Shown here piece by piece: positions 45,847-58,539 of a DNA stretch of 64,000 nt; within the stretch, counting starts at the first letter, position 1, and each line of letters starts with the position of its first letter. This DNA comes from Colias croceus (lineage: Eukaryota; Arthropoda; Insecta; Lepidoptera; Pieridae): the NCBI RefSeq assembly GCF_905220415.1, contig NC_059551.1, positions 1,250,001-1,314,000 of the forward strand, written 5' to 3'. The notes under the pieces were generated by a model, which saw nothing but the letters and a program-made list of their open reading frames with translations, was not told the DNA's origin and did no database searches. Position numbers and translations under genes: made by a program.

Positions 45847-46943
45847 ATTAGTAGGTAGTAGGATAGGCGGTAGTACTATATTATGTATACTAGAAATATT
45901 TATGCTGTAGCATAGCATAATATTATTTATCTAAAGAATTTAAATATATTAAATTTGTCCTATTAGTTTCCATTCAAGCTTATATCCTTATTCCTTTACG
46001 TGCTGTTCAAACTTACACTGTAATTACTCGTTTTCATACTAAAACGTCCGAGATTTACCAAAACTTTTCGTTCGTTAAATCGCATCGAAAACACACGAGG
46101 GACTCAAAGATATATCATTTGATGACAAGCGGTGGGATAGGGTGGGATCCACAAATACGGCTAATGGATTCGCTCCAAGATTGAAGTTGGTGAAATATTG
46201 GAAACTCATGTTGGTAACGTGATGCACTTTTTCATAAACGTATGTAGTTAGATACGTTAAGGATTTGTGGTAAATTGAGATAGGTATTTATTTCTCTATC
46301 TAGTTAACGTATTGTATGTATAGGTTAATTGAATACGTGATTATTGCCACGGAAGCGGGTTCGAATTCCGAGGCATTATCGATTTTTCTTTATTAGTTTT
46401 TAAATACGTAAATAATTAAGGACGTTTGTGCGAATAGAAAATTAAAAGAAATAAACGCGTGTTAATAACATTTTACGTTTTAGTTCATACTATCGAATAT
46501 TCAGCAGTAATTATTTTTAATCCTGGATCAATTTTTAAGTAAATAATATTTAACAGAATACAATATTTTTCAAACTCATATTAAACATCAAACACAATAA
46601 AAAAACCAATCCTCTCAAAATATTTAATTATACCTGTTGACAGCAATCATAATATTCTAAGTTGGGATAAACGCGTAACACGCAAATATTACAAGTAATA
46701 AAATGAGACACAGTGTTGTAGTGTTTGATAAATTATTTGTAATTCCTTGATAGGTACTCATCATAGATTTACCTAAAAATGTAAATAGGTACTTACGAAA
46801 AATGGAATTATAGCCAGGAGTTGTGTCGTGAAAATCATAATATTGATCGGGAAATGGTTTCCTGTAAAAAATTCAATCAAATCGTACTCAACTCTATAAA
46901 AAAATAAGAATATTTATTTCATTATTATGTTCTTACTACACGT
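45847..46943. other. no gene recognised
   Basis: AT-rich. GGTTCGAATTCC at 46358-46369 is an isolated B-box-like sequence; there is no convincing A box. Confidence 0.45.
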
Positions 46944-47060
46944 ACACTTGGTATACAATTTTTTTTGCATTTAATTTTAATTTTAATTTTGTATAATTCT
47001 ATTATATTGTAACTTCCATATGGGAACACATGCCCTGAAATAAAACAATTTTATTTTATT
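46944..47060 (+). repeat. probable LINE/SINE 3' end
   Basis: ATTTTAATTTTAATTTTGTA, then TATGGGAACACATGCCCTGA and AATAAAACAATTTTATTTTATT. Looks like a retrotransposon 3' end with an A/T tail; family not determined. Confidence 0.4.
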
Positions 47061-47489
47061 ATATTTATTTATTTAAAACGTTCCATACGTAATAATGCAG
47101 ATATAATAAATAACATTATATTAAATAAGTAATACATATTATTAAATCTATAACAATTACTAGATTGCTCCTCCGTGTGTATCAACAATGAGATAGCAAA
47201 TATATAAAGTCACATATCACTGGGGGAGAGATCTTTCATTTCTTATCTCGATCAAAAGGCCATATTAAATCCTCGGTTATCTGGTTTGCTGAGCACTATT
47301 AAATTAATTGAGAAACTCTGTATAGACGTATATAATATTTTGAACTAAGAAGTGGGAATATTAGGATTTTAATACAAATAGCTAGTCATTCTGCGAAATA
47401 TAGGTGTATATAAACAATTTTAGGTAGTGGGTTATTATAATCGTCTTACAATTTCTTAACTATAATGCAGACTGATTAATAATGTAAAG

Positions 47490-47680
47490 TCACGTGTACC
47501 CAAGGGGAGTAAGGGGCAAACGCAATATGCATACATCTGTTTCCTGATCGATATTCTTTAGGGACAAGTAGGTGTTCACCTTCTGTATTCTGCCAGAACG
47601 AGACATTTTTTTTCTTCGTCTCCATCTTGGAATCGAACCCACGCGACCCCACGCGTCCATCCAAAAAGAAACTGGACCTA
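47490..47680 (-). mobile_element. SINE fragment, inverted
   Basis: On the - strand, GCGTGGGTTCGATTCCAAGA holds a pol III B box GGTTCGATTCC (47639-47629) followed by a body (CTCGTTCTGGCAGAATACAG) down to about 47490. The A box is absent or decayed. Two overlapping - frames over it are repeat-derived. Confidence 0.55.
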
Positions 47681-49844
47681 GGTACATACATACAAAGAAT
47701 GGATATTTAAATGATACATTAGACAAAATGTTAACTTCATATTAACGGAGTCAGGACAATCTATCAAGCGTTTAGCATTTAGTGCACATAATTAAACATA
47801 GGAGCGAAAGGGCAACGGAGCGAATAAATTTGGTCTCACGGTTAAAGAGAATGTTCCAAAATTTATAGGATACTGTTATTTTTAATGAAAAACATGAAAT
47901 TTGTATAGCTTAAGTGTGGAATGGATTATATGGGATAATGGGACCATCTGGAGGTCCTGGAGTCGCCTTCTTAAAAGTAACTTATTAGTCATGAAGAAGA
48001 TTTGTTTACGAGAGGTTACTGTTTAACTATCTGTTGGCTGAAAAACAGAGACTATGAAAATTCTTCACCATGGATTATAATTAGGCCTTCAGGTGTGGAT
48101 TTCACTAAAATTGGATACTTAATAATCTAAATTTATAATAACTACTAGCTGGTGGGTTGTGCCCCCTTTGCCCCTGGGTTGAAGCAGTCATTTGAAAATG
48201 CATTCGAATTTCCTGTCCATTTGTTACATCTGCTAACAGCGATTCTACACAGATTGTATCTTATTTGAGTTTATCACGAAGCCATTATCAGATTTCTCTC
48301 ATTCAAATCCGTAAATTCGATACTATTTGAATGACAAACACACATACAATATAACCCACCAAGTACACAGTGATAAATGCTAGCTATATTGAAGATTCCA
48401 CAAACATTTTAATCCAAACTCCATCTAGTAATAATGTTGACGTTGCATGTTTGTAGTGCGAGCGCTGGCTGTAATTTACCGAACATTATTTAACTTGGGA
48501 ACGCATAAACTTGCTCCACGACCTGCCGTGACACTTCAAACCTCTTTAATGTTTATAGGCAGGGAGCTGAACGCAAATACCATGATAAATATCGGAGAAA
48601 ATGTTTGAATGAATTTTCGGTCTGCTTTGTTGTGTTTTATTATAATGAACCGCGCCCGGTTCTTAAAAGGCAATAAATTAAGAAGAAATAAACTTAGAAA
48701 GACAAGACTTAATTTCTTGGTAGAAATCTTAGAAATATTTATTTGCCCCTTAGAATAAATAATCAAGAATTGGTACAAATTACAAAACAACGCTTAATTC
48801 GCTCAACTCTTTATTCGCTGTTAAGCTACAAGAAAACATTATTTTTATCGGAGACAAACGTCGTCTATTTGGCTTTTCCTTGTAGCTACGATGATACAAA
48901 AAAATTCTAACACTTTTCATCATTAATTAAAAAGCCTGTTCCCTGTTCCCTGCATCACAAGTCAACACATTAAAACAGTACACTGCAGACTCAATTCACG
49001 TTAAAATATTTCATTAAACGCTTCCAATGACGGCGCGAATTCATTATGACGGAGTTGAGCAAAGTTTCATACAATTAAGTGAGGGTTATAAGTGCAGAAT
49101 ATAGCACACTCCGAACTTTCTTGCTACGTGTTGACGATCAACTTGGAACAGTTATTGTGGTGTGAACACGTTCTTGGAAGTGAAGAACTTTATTATTATT
49201 AAGTATTCTTTTAATTAAGGCTAACTGCCTCTCGTAGTATTCACGCTTTCTGCTTAAATGCAATTTTCTGCAGACATTAAAAATGCAAGTTTACTAAGTT
49301 AGCATAATATAATAAAGCTCTACCTCGTTGGTGCAGCACTAGTGGTAAAATGACGTAACAAAATAGGGAAGTTAAAATGTTATTAGCAGGGAAGTAAAAA
49401 TATTAGTCCTCGTCTTTTGTTTGAATGTGGAGTATTTTGTTACTTGGGTTGTTTTGAATTTATTTTGTTACTTGGGTTGTTTTGAAGAATTTTAAATTGG
49501 TAGAGTTGGCTTACGGCAAATTTACATACCTAATAAAATGCTTATAGCTTCTATTATAAACAAACTCAAACTATAAAATAATCAAGATAACATCAAACTT
49601 AGGAGCAACATACCGAACAATACTATAATAACAATATGAAGGAAAACACAACACCGGCTCTTAGACTACAAGCTGAGTGCTGTCGACGATTAATTCAAGT
49701 GAAATAGTTATTACTTGACACGAAATATCTACACTGTAGACAACAATTTACGAATAATCATGTTTAACTTTGGCCTATCTTGAACTTAATATGTATGAGT
49801 CTTATATAAATCTGAACACTTGTAATAAGAGTCTGTTGTAGATA
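47681..49844. other. no gene recognised
   Basis: AT-rich intron sequence. The 84-codon - frame at 48536-48790 is unrecognised. A duplicated TTTGTTACTTGGGTTGTTTT lies at about 49436-49485 (tandem repeat of about 28 bp). Confidence 0.5.
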
Positions 49845-50028
49845 TCACTACATAGTATAAAACAAAGTCACTTTTTCTGTCCCTATGTCCCTTTGTATGT
49901 ATCTTTAAAACTACGCAACGGATTTTGATGCGGTTTTTTTAATAGATAGAGTGATTCAAGAGGAAGGTTTTAGTATATAATTTATTAGGTTTTAGACAAA
50001 GCGGGCGAAGCCGCGGGCGTTAAACTAG
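49845..50028 (+). mobile_element. Helitron-like element
   Basis: TCACTACATAGTATAAAACA start, CTGTCCCTATGTCCCTTTGT, GATTTTGATGCGGTTTTTTT, GCGGGCGAAGCCGCGGGCGT and AAACTAG followed by T. Confidence 0.78.
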
Positions 50029-50396
50029 TTTTTGATAAAATGTATGTTTACATTTAATGTTTTCTCCATGAATTAATATTACATATAATATGTATTTTGG
50101 CTATCATTCATCATTCACCCCTTATTACAAACTCCTCAATTATATTTCTGCATCGAAAAACAACCAATATTCGACGAGGGATAAATCACAGATTATTAAT
50201 TATGGTTTAATGGTTTAACTATCACTAAGTTTAAACATACTCTGCACAAAAACATATTATAATAATATATTTTTATACTTAAAAGTAAGAAAAAAGACAA
50301 TATCGTTTATTTCTTCAAATAAATGTTTGAAAGAACACAGCTTTTTCCTGAATTAAACATTTGTCTAACAACCCCACATTTGATTTTGACTAAAAT
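50029..50396. other. no gene recognised
   Basis: AT-rich spacer; nothing seen. Confidence 0.5.
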
Positions 50397-50597
50397 CTAT
50401 ATTTAATATTATAAAGCTGAAGAGTACTTGTTTGTTTGTTTTTTTGAACGCGCTAATCTCGGGAACTACTGGTCCGATTTGAAAAATTCTTTCGGTGTTA
50501 GATAGCCCATTTATCGAGGAAGGCTATAGGCTATATATTATCACGCTACGGCTAACAGGATTGGAGCCACGGGGGTGAAACCGCGCGGAGCAGCTTG
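50397..50597 (+). mobile_element. Helitron-like element, GTTT subfamily
   Basis: TCTATATTTAATATTATAAA start, (GTTT)n, ACTGGTCCGATTTGAAAAAT, GGTGAAACCGCGCGGAGCAG and CTTG (mutated CTAG) before T. Confidence 0.75.
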
Positions 50598-50726
50598 TAA
50601 TATATAATTTAAAGCGAGTAAAGTCAGTCCCCTTACTTACTATAACCCCGTATAACCCTGAGCCGTTGTCAGTAGGATTTCTTAGTAACCATTAGCCCTT
50701 TCATCTGTCATAAGCTTATTTCCGAT

Positions 50727-52467
50727 CAGTGCCGGATTAAGCCAGCGCGGGGCCTGTAGCAAATTCTGTCAAGAGGCCCTTCGTTTGTAGTTTCTCAAGT
50801 TAAAGGGTATTAAATAAAACTGTACGTACACGGTGCTTCTGTGTGGGTGTTATGTTACCAGATATTGAAAATTTTCCCAAATTTTTCCCCGACTACGGAA
50901 GAATGGTTAAGGTTATGTTTTTCGAGTGTATCTATGTATAATATTTCTTTGGCACGCCCTGCAGTATAAACCGCTGAACCGATTTTGATTTATGAGGTGA
51001 CATTGCAATCATCTGAATTATTATGGTAGTGGTGTTAGTGACGTTCAACATAAATTAGCTGTCAGGGTTTAATTTTAATTTTAATATAAATATTTGTATA
51101 TGATAATTTTTATAATATTGTAAAAATTCTTTTTATAATAAATTTTTAATTAAATAAATTACATAAAAAAATGTTTCAAAATTACAATGATTACCTATAT
51201 TATTTTTTATTTTCAAAAGTTTTTAGTCTACAACACGGGACATTTTATTTTTAGAAAGAAAGAAGGAAGAAACCATTTATTCCAATACATACAAACACAC
51301 AACAATAGCATTGTAAATTATGAATAATAGGTAATAGAAAACATAAATTTATGTATGGTTGCTTGCGTTAAAACGGAAGCCACTCAGGATACCTGAGGCA
51401 TAATACCTTAACACTGATTTTCAGTGACACCTTACGACATCCACATTGTCAGCTGCTTTACTGGATAATAAATAAATATAATTCCTGAATAATAACAATT
51501 TTGTCATATCCATCACGGAGTTCAAATGAATTAAATCGCGGGTGAAAACGTCTCTGACGTTTTTAAGCTATAGGTTATATTAAGTAAAAAAAAAAAGTAT
51601 TATGCTTATTAAAATTATCTTATAATGATCATGAACCTTTATTGCACTATACAAATAATCACATTCACGATCGAAAAATCCAACAGCACTACCTCGAAGA
51701 TCTTTTAACCATTTTACCGTTTTACCCATAAAAATGGCAAATTCATTTTCAAAATACTGGCAGCATACGTTGAAGTTTTGTATTCCTTCGTTATTCGTAT
51801 ATGTAAAATTATTATGTGTATACAAAATTAAATAAGCTAAATAATCTACAGAGAACCTGTAAAACGATGTTTTATCTTTTTGTTTGTTTTCGGGAACAAA
51901 TTTTAAAGCGTTTTAATATCACAAGACAGCATTTTTTTACTAAAATAGCAAACCCCTTTTGACGAATTGCATGACACTATAATCGCTATAGCACTGGCGG
52001 AGGTTCGTATTCGTTTTTGATTTCGTATTTTCTTTGACAAGGGCGATGGATGATTGTCATATTGCTCCATCTGCCTTTTATTTTGTAATCTAAGGTTTGA
52101 TAAATTGATAGTCGATAGAATCCTATTTTATTTGATCGGGTTGTTACGACTAGCTCGTTCGATGACAATATCAGGGGATTCCCCTGTTAGTTTTGCCGTG
52201 CTACCAACTTGCGTGTAGCGCAGTGCAAGCAGTACAACATAACTTTTGGTGTAGCCAGCGCTCAATTGTAGAAACGTGGTAAAATTTTAAATTATTGTTG
52301 TAGATTTTGATACCAACGTTTCTTGTGGTAGGTACGTGTATTTTTTTACGGTACGTGTATTATAAATTGATATTTTTTACGGTCAGACAGGTATTAAACC
52401 GCGGGGCCCCCCGAGCCGCGGGGCCCGTAGCATTTGCTACTCTTGCTACGTGGCTAATCCGGCACTG
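50727..52467. mobile_element. hAT-type DNA transposon, non-autonomous or decayed
   Basis: Starts CAGTGCCGGATTAAGCC and ends GGCTAATCCGGCACTG; the terminal CAGTG/CACTG is typical of hAT elements. It is flanked by a perfect 8-bp duplication TTTCCGAT (50719-50726 and 52468-52475). Subterminal GC-rich blocks GCGGGGCCTGTAGC and CGGGGCCCGTAGC are inverted counterparts. The interior is AT-rich with two short - frames (51580-51825, 51986-52168) in which I recognise no transposase domain. A short CAGGATACCTG hairpin and a GAAAGAAAGAAGG tract near 51250 suggest a nested retroposon. Confidence 0.85.
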
Positions 52468-52475
52468 TTTCCGAT

Positions 52476-53755
52476 TAGCTGTCAGAGCGAAACTTAATAT
52501 TTATTACTTTACGGAAATATGAGGAGGGCCCTTTGGAAGAAAATACATTACAGGTCGCTGTAGGGTTATGAAAAATGACCTTTAAAATGTAATTATATGC
52601 GAAAATAAATTGTTTTGATTTGAAATTATATTCGAAAATTTTATAAACACGTTACAAAAAGCGTTTTTATTGTAGAGACATTTTTTCTGGTAATCTTCTA
52701 TTATGCTTCTATTCAATCAAATTTGACATATTTTTAAATCCAACATTAAATTGCTACACCGAAAGACGACCACAGTTACTTTAATAAAACATTCAGTAAC
52801 GTTCTTCGTCATAATACAACGACGTGTATCAATTCCTTAGTTCAATAGACGAGTCGCAATAAGACCTATTGTATAATAAAAGCAAAATATAACTTCAATT
52901 TTACATATTTATAAGCCTAAGGTCCATTATAAGGGTCGCATCAAAGAGTTTGTAAGTACCTAATGTCTGATAGCATTATCCTAAATACATACGGTTTCTA
53001 GAACGCATGTTATTTATTAAAAGCATTTATATTACCTTTGTGAATATAAATAATGTTTTCTTTACACACGACTGTTAAACTAAGTAAACGACTCAAAATG
53101 GCAAGCGTAACCGAAACAAGTAAATATGTCCTAATTAAAACATAATAAGGATTATTTTTAGTGAATTGAGTCTGTCTGTTATTGCCTTAATGCTTTGAAA
53201 ATTTCAAAGATTTTAACAGAGATACCATTAAGTACACAAGCTGTGCGTAACAATATCTAGTAATAGATAACACCATATTATCTACTTACTCATATCATGA
53301 ATACAGTCAAAGTTAGTTAGTTCATTCATTTTACTGTGTTTTATGAATACAATTTAAGATAAATGAAGCTATAGAAACGTTCATTAAATACATTTTTCCT
53401 AATAAAACGTAGTTAGAAGAAGTTAGTCTAAAAAAACAACAGTTACAAAATTCAACTTAGAGTCGAAAGATCTTCCTTATAAAATTAACTAGTTTAACTA
53501 ACTTCGAAATGCGTTAAAAGGGATTCTTATACATTGTTTAAAATTTCTTTTTCCGCCGCGAATATTTTCCTTTTTAAAACTTTTACGCAATTCTTGTTTG
53601 GAAAACAAAATAATCTCTACCAGGTGCGAACGATCTCAAAATACTTTTTGGAAATATTTTTATAAAAGTACAAAATACCTGTAAATCGTAGCTTTATAGC
53701 GGTATAATAATAATTATAAACATACCTACTGGGTATATGACAAGTGATAACTGCG
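52476..53755. other. no gene recognised
   Basis: AT-rich intron sequence with nothing recognised. Confidence 0.5.
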
Positions 53756-54005
53756 TTAAAAACAACCGACTTCAAACTTGCACTTGCAAAATTTACAAAT
53801 ACCTACAGACAAAAATGCTCATACAATAAAAACTGCTGGTCCTATCCGAATAAAATTTTTATGGGACCAATTCGATACCATCCCGCATCGAACAAAAAAG
53901 GAATCACGTAAATCGGTTCAGAAACCTCGGAGTAATCGGTGTACATACATAAAAAAAAACATACCGGCCGAATTGATAATCCTCCTTTTTTTTGAAGTCG
54001 GTTAA
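53756..54005. mobile_element. TTAA-flanked non-autonomous element, copy 2
   Basis: TTAA at both ends, ACCGACTTCAAA facing TTTGAAGTCGGT, same orientation and interior as 21122-21367 with only small differences (250 versus 246 bp). The 75-codon frame over it is repeat-derived. Confidence 0.75.
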
Positions 54006-56925
54006 AAATATTCCATTTCAGTATTTGTTTCCATTTCAGTAGTTGTTGAAATCAAAGACAATGTATTCAAGTAGGCTTCGAAATAAAAGCTTCTATTAAT
54101 ACTAAAAAGTCAAAGTTAAAGGCATATTTTTAAATCTTTAAAAGTGAAGTCTATTACACTAATCGGTTTTATTTGTACGTAAGGTTTCGTTGTATGATGA
54201 CGTGTGGTGACCCTTCTTTATCTTTACAGTATAAGGTCCATTCATATTATAATTTTTCTATAGATGTTCGAGCCTAGAACTTATCAATCGTCATAGTCTA
54301 GTTTTTTTAGGAAACACACAATTCACTAGTTCCAGTTTTATTTACTTTTGTTATGTACGATTTTTATCATAATAAAATAAAAACTACGACCGGTTTCGTT
54401 ACATAATCGCTAGGTATTGTTTATCTAAATTAGAAAATACTGTTCCATGAAGGAAGGAGGAATACAAATATAAATAAATTGCTAATAAAATACAATACAA
54501 AGTATAAATAATTATTATTTTATGGTCATGCTTTAAACATTGTACCTACTTGAAGACAAAATAAAAAGTCAATGTGTTGAACATCTCAGTCAAAATATAT
54601 CTACAAATAGGTATTAACCCAATTTCAACTTGACGCGTATTTAAACTCCATATTACCTACACTCACAAAAGAAGTGAACATTCGAGAATTTCCATCTAGA
54701 ATATTCCGAAAATATACAAGGAAATCCCACCATCTGTAACGACATTGTCCCACAATAATGAAGAATTTCCGAGGGCTCACGTCTTTTGTTTCTACTTGCA
54801 TTGTACGATGCATTTTTAAGACTCTCCGAAGCTACAAAAGGCCTTGGGATGAAATGACTAGCGGGAGCTATGCGGCTACGGATTAACGTTAAATTCATAA
54901 TGCTGTTGTTATTAGCTACGGTATAGAAAGTTTGGTATTTATGAAAATAATATGGGTTAAAAGGTATTGATTTTGGTCACGTATTTTATACTGTTTTTGT
55001 CACTTGTTTTAAAATACTAGTGTATTTATTAGATATTATTATTTCATATTGTAGTTCAGTATTGAAGCTAAGAATTAAAAGTATTGGTTATACGAGTATA
55101 TTTAGTATCATTAGTTTTTATTTTAATATAACGTTAATTGGCTGGGGTCTTTAGATCTCTCTAAATATTATCTTCTTCTTATTTTCGCCTGTTAGTCTGT
55201 TAGTTACAGAGACAGCTTGATCTATTACCAATTGAAGGAATAATCATGTAAAATATTCTATTGCTTTCTTATATAGGTAATGTAAACCGTATTACGTGAA
55301 TTGTCACGTTAATACTGCCAGCATAATATATTTAAATAACTAAGGAAATCTCTAACAAATAACTATACCTTACCCCACGTAACCAGAGAACGTTGTTATA
55401 TTAATTAGTCTGCAATTTGATATTTTCCTTATTATTTTAACGTTGCATAAGTAGTGTTACATATGTTTTTTTGTTACCGAATAATAAGAAAACCGGGCTA
55501 AATTTATAATATACCTACTCTTCAATTGATTAAGTATAAACGTTCCATACAATAGGAAAGATTTAAGGAAAGAAGTATTTCACAAACGCTTTCGAAATCA
55601 TATCAATCCGGTAGTTCAATTCACTCTAAATCAATGTGATAAATGGTATCAAACAACTTTCGCTCCTATCGTGTGCGTTTAACATCGTTTATCGCGTGAC
55701 GTATTATTGTGAAATCATAAAAAGCTTAAGCCAGAGGCAGCTGTTATCATACAGATTGATTCATTGTAAGAATATGTGGGAGGCGGTCGCTCAATTTGCC
55801 TTCATTTCTTTATCCTGGGCCGCTGCGAGGAGACGCGTGGAATCCAAATGACCTTACTGTATTCGGGTGGAGTGCTAGCGATGAGATTGATTTTAAATTT
55901 TAATCGAATTGCTGTGATCCTGGTATGATATTGGAGCGAAATTATGGTTTTACGAGTACTTTTTGTTCAGTTTTTATAGATTTCACTGGATGAGGATAAT
56001 AAAATAAAAGCCTTTCTTCAAACTCAAATTCTCAAACCCAATTAGTATACAATATTACTTTTTAGTATTCGTAGATGGTAGAGGTGACTATACGAATATT
56101 GAAGAAAAACTTAATTCCTTGCGTTATTTGTTTAAAACGAGCAGCAACAAACAAATATGATATATATATTGTTGTTTAAGATTCTAGCTACATTAAACAT
56201 GTCGGGTAAAAAAACGACTAATCTCATCTACCATTTCTAAAATTCATAATCATAATTCTTGTCTTTTTATAAATTAAGAACATTTCATAATTTTTCATCG
56301 CTATAAAAGAGGCGCTACAGCAACTTGACATTTATATTCGCAAGAAAGCTACGAAGGGACCGACCTCAGAGAGGTGAGGGCACAAATTGGCCCCAAATCC
56401 TTTGGGCTTTTACTTGGGAACTATTTTTGACCGATTGCGCATGCTAATTAACGTCGGATTTCCCTTGAGATCCTGTGGTCATGATTTTACAGCTTTGATG
56501 ATACTATTTGAATATATAATAACCTTTATTAATATGAATGATCATCTAGGAGGAATAAATAAACTTGTTTATCTTCTCACTCATATTGAATTAAAAAGGC
56601 TCGTGCAATTTTCAGTCGTTTTCTTACTATGTTTTTGTCAGTCACTTTGTTTATGATAACTGATATTGTTTACATTTAAACATTTTTTTAAATACACAGT
56701 ATATAAATATGGAGAAGTAAATAGGAATTTAAATAGAAATGTTCAACATCAAAACTACAAACATAATGACAAAATGTTAGGTACATATCTTCTTAATATA
56801 TATAAATCTCGTGTCACAATGTTTGTCCTCAATGGACTCCTAAACCACTTAACCTATTATAATAAAAATCGCACACCATGTGCAGTTCGATCCAACTTGA
56901 GAGATAGGATAGTTTAAATCTCAAA
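54006..56925. other. no gene recognised
   Basis: Second-intron sequence. 54640-54890 has two overlapping - frames of no recognisable content. 55640-55850 is less AT-rich and contains CAGCTG and TTATCA sites, which could be regulatory, but nothing shows it. Confidence 0.45.
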
Positions 56926-56967
56926 TCGTTTTAGAGAAAGCGGGCGAAGCCGCGGGCGGTAAGCTAG
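56926..56967 (+). mobile_element. Helitron 3' end fragment
   Basis: GAAAGCGGGCGAAGCCGCGG then GCGGTAAGCTAG followed by T; only the 3' terminal part of the 49845-type subfamily is left. Confidence 0.65.
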
Positions 56968-57455
56968 TACTATAGTAAATTATATCTTTCATTACAGCCT
57001 CTCAAGTGAAGAGGGCTTTCTTATGTAACTTACATACTCATATAATGTAGAAAAGTCACGTAACATGCAACAATTTGTTGGTAAAATATTTGATGCGATG
57101 TACTTTAAGTACTTACTAACCTGACTTATATTAAGTGTCGGGTGCTTTTAGTGAGCGCAAAAGAGTTTGAGCACGAGTTATTATGACTCTCTTTAGTCGT
57201 TTGTGTAGTGTAGAGTCTATGTTTTTAAATCGATCGTAATATTAATATATATAATTTGATATTAAATAAAAGCAAATGGAACTAGTGAAGTGATCGCATT
57301 TCATTTTTGCGCTCAAATTTTTGCATATAGGTTACTTATGTACGAACAGAAAGATAAGTTTTAGAAAGCTTAATAGCATCAATCTACCTAACCTACCTAC
57401 CTACCTAAATCATAAGATTTAGTATTACATTAAATAATTGTTTAATTCTTTACAG
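56968..57455. other. end of second intron
   Basis: AT-rich with a (CTAC)n run near 57390-57410 and the acceptor TTCTTTACAG at 57446-57455. Confidence 0.55.
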
Positions 57456-57701
57456 ATACCAAAGAAACCGTAGAAAGCGCGAGCACAAGCAGTTCGGACG
57501 ACGAGCCCAAAGAGGCGTGGATGCGGGCGCCCGCGGGGACGGTAGCGGTGCGCAGCGGGGAGGACGCTCTGCTCACCTGCGTGGTGCTCGGGGCAAGGGG
57601 CAAGCCAGTACTGTGGCGGAGAGCAAGGGACTCTTCCCTGCTGACAGCGGGAGGGGTACGAGTGACGAGAGATGAGAGGGTCAAGGTTCTGCATGATGAT
57701 G
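57456..57701 (+). CDS. coding exon 2: acidic linker and first half of Ig domain
   Basis: 246 nt, phase 1 to phase 1, acceptor TTCTTTACAG and donor GTGAGG. It encodes a Ser/Asp/Glu-rich linker (residues 23-45), then the A-to-D strands of an Ig domain: LLTCVV with Cys64, VLWRR with Trp76, and RVTRDERVKVLHDD. The exon is much richer in G+C than its surroundings. A degraded copy of 57608-57670 lies just past the donor at 57740-57803. The antisense open frames over this exon are shadows. Confidence 0.95.
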
Positions 57702-57739
57702 GTGAGGTTTATGGCAAAACGTGCTAGGGGTAGGGCAAA

Positions 57740-57803
57740 GTATTGTGGTAGAGGGCAAGGGACTCTTCCTTGCTGACAGCTGGATTGATACAAATGACCA
57801 GGG
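57740..57803 (+). pseudogene. relic duplicate of part of the Ig half-exon
   Basis: Aligns with 57608-57670 of coding exon 2 with roughly four of five bases matching (shared core GCAAGGGACTCTTCC, then GCTGACAGC). Indels and changes break the frame, and it has no exon borders. It is intronic debris of a local duplication (offset about 132 bp), not a usable exon. Confidence 0.75.
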
Positions 57804-57988
57804 ACCAATACTATTTCGCATTAAAACTAACGATGTGTTTATTAAAACAAATAATTCCAACTAGTCTACATAAAACTTAAACTGTGCTGTACTTGTAATT
57901 CTCACCTAAACGGTTAAACCGTTAGTAGGAAATTGACAATACACACTAGTATAAATAAAAACATTAATGGAGATTGGAGCAATGTAGC

Positions 57989-58340
57989 GCAGATGACATC
58001 GAGTGAAAAAGTGTAATATCAGGCATAAAAATATTTTATTGTAGATATTAACTATGTTTGTAGAGATTCAATGGGCCACCTGCTAGTGCTACTATAGCAA
58101 TCCCTTATCATTCATGCTCTAACAGAACAATAGAATTTTATCAAATAAAAATTTAAAACTAATAAAATTCAACTAGACTAAAGAAGTCTTGTCACCCTCT
58201 TGAATAGTCATATTAGGAAAATCAATCAATCCATTTACCAATCACGTCTATCATAAACCAATTATTGAAGAACTGTCAAAAGAACCATCCAATTTTAGCC
58301 AGCAGATGAAATCGCGTGAAAAAGTGTAATATCAGGCATA
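57989..58340. repeat. direct repeat pair in the Ig intron
   Basis: 57989-58027 and 58302-58340 are 39-base copies differing at two positions (shared GTGAAAAAGTGTAATATCAG). Weaker similarity further upstream suggests an older tandem duplication of about 310 bp ending about 50 bp before the exon at 58393. Confidence 0.7.
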
Positions 58341-58392
58341 TATAAATGGCTGGACAAGAAAGCATGGAAAATTAAAAAATCTCTTTCAACAG

Positions 58393-58539
58393 CAGACGAG
58401 CCTCTCCAAGGGCCAGGGATCAGGAAAGGTGGTGACGTGTGGGCGCTCGTCATCAAATCGGTGAAGTCTTCAGACGCAGGGCTGTATACCTGTGAGCTGA
58501 ACACAGAACCACCTGTGAGGAGCTTCCATAGACTTACAG
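58393..58539 (+). CDS. coding exon 3: second half of Ig domain
   Basis: 147 nt, phase 1 to 1. It encodes the E-F-G strands of the Ig fold: VWALVIKSVKSSDAGLYTCEL, with Asp132, Gly134, Tyr136 and Cys138 of the D-x-G-x-Y-x-C signature, pairing with Cys64 of the previous exon. The acceptor is a tandem CAGCAG (58390-58395), so use of the second AG would drop one Ala codon without changing frame. Donor GTAAGT. Skipping the exon would keep frame but remove half the Ig fold. Confidence 0.95.

Noticed and set aside
57425..57808. 127- and 80-codon - strand frames
   Set aside because: Antisense to the GC-rich Ig exon and its intronic relic; the apparent internal repetition comes from that duplication.
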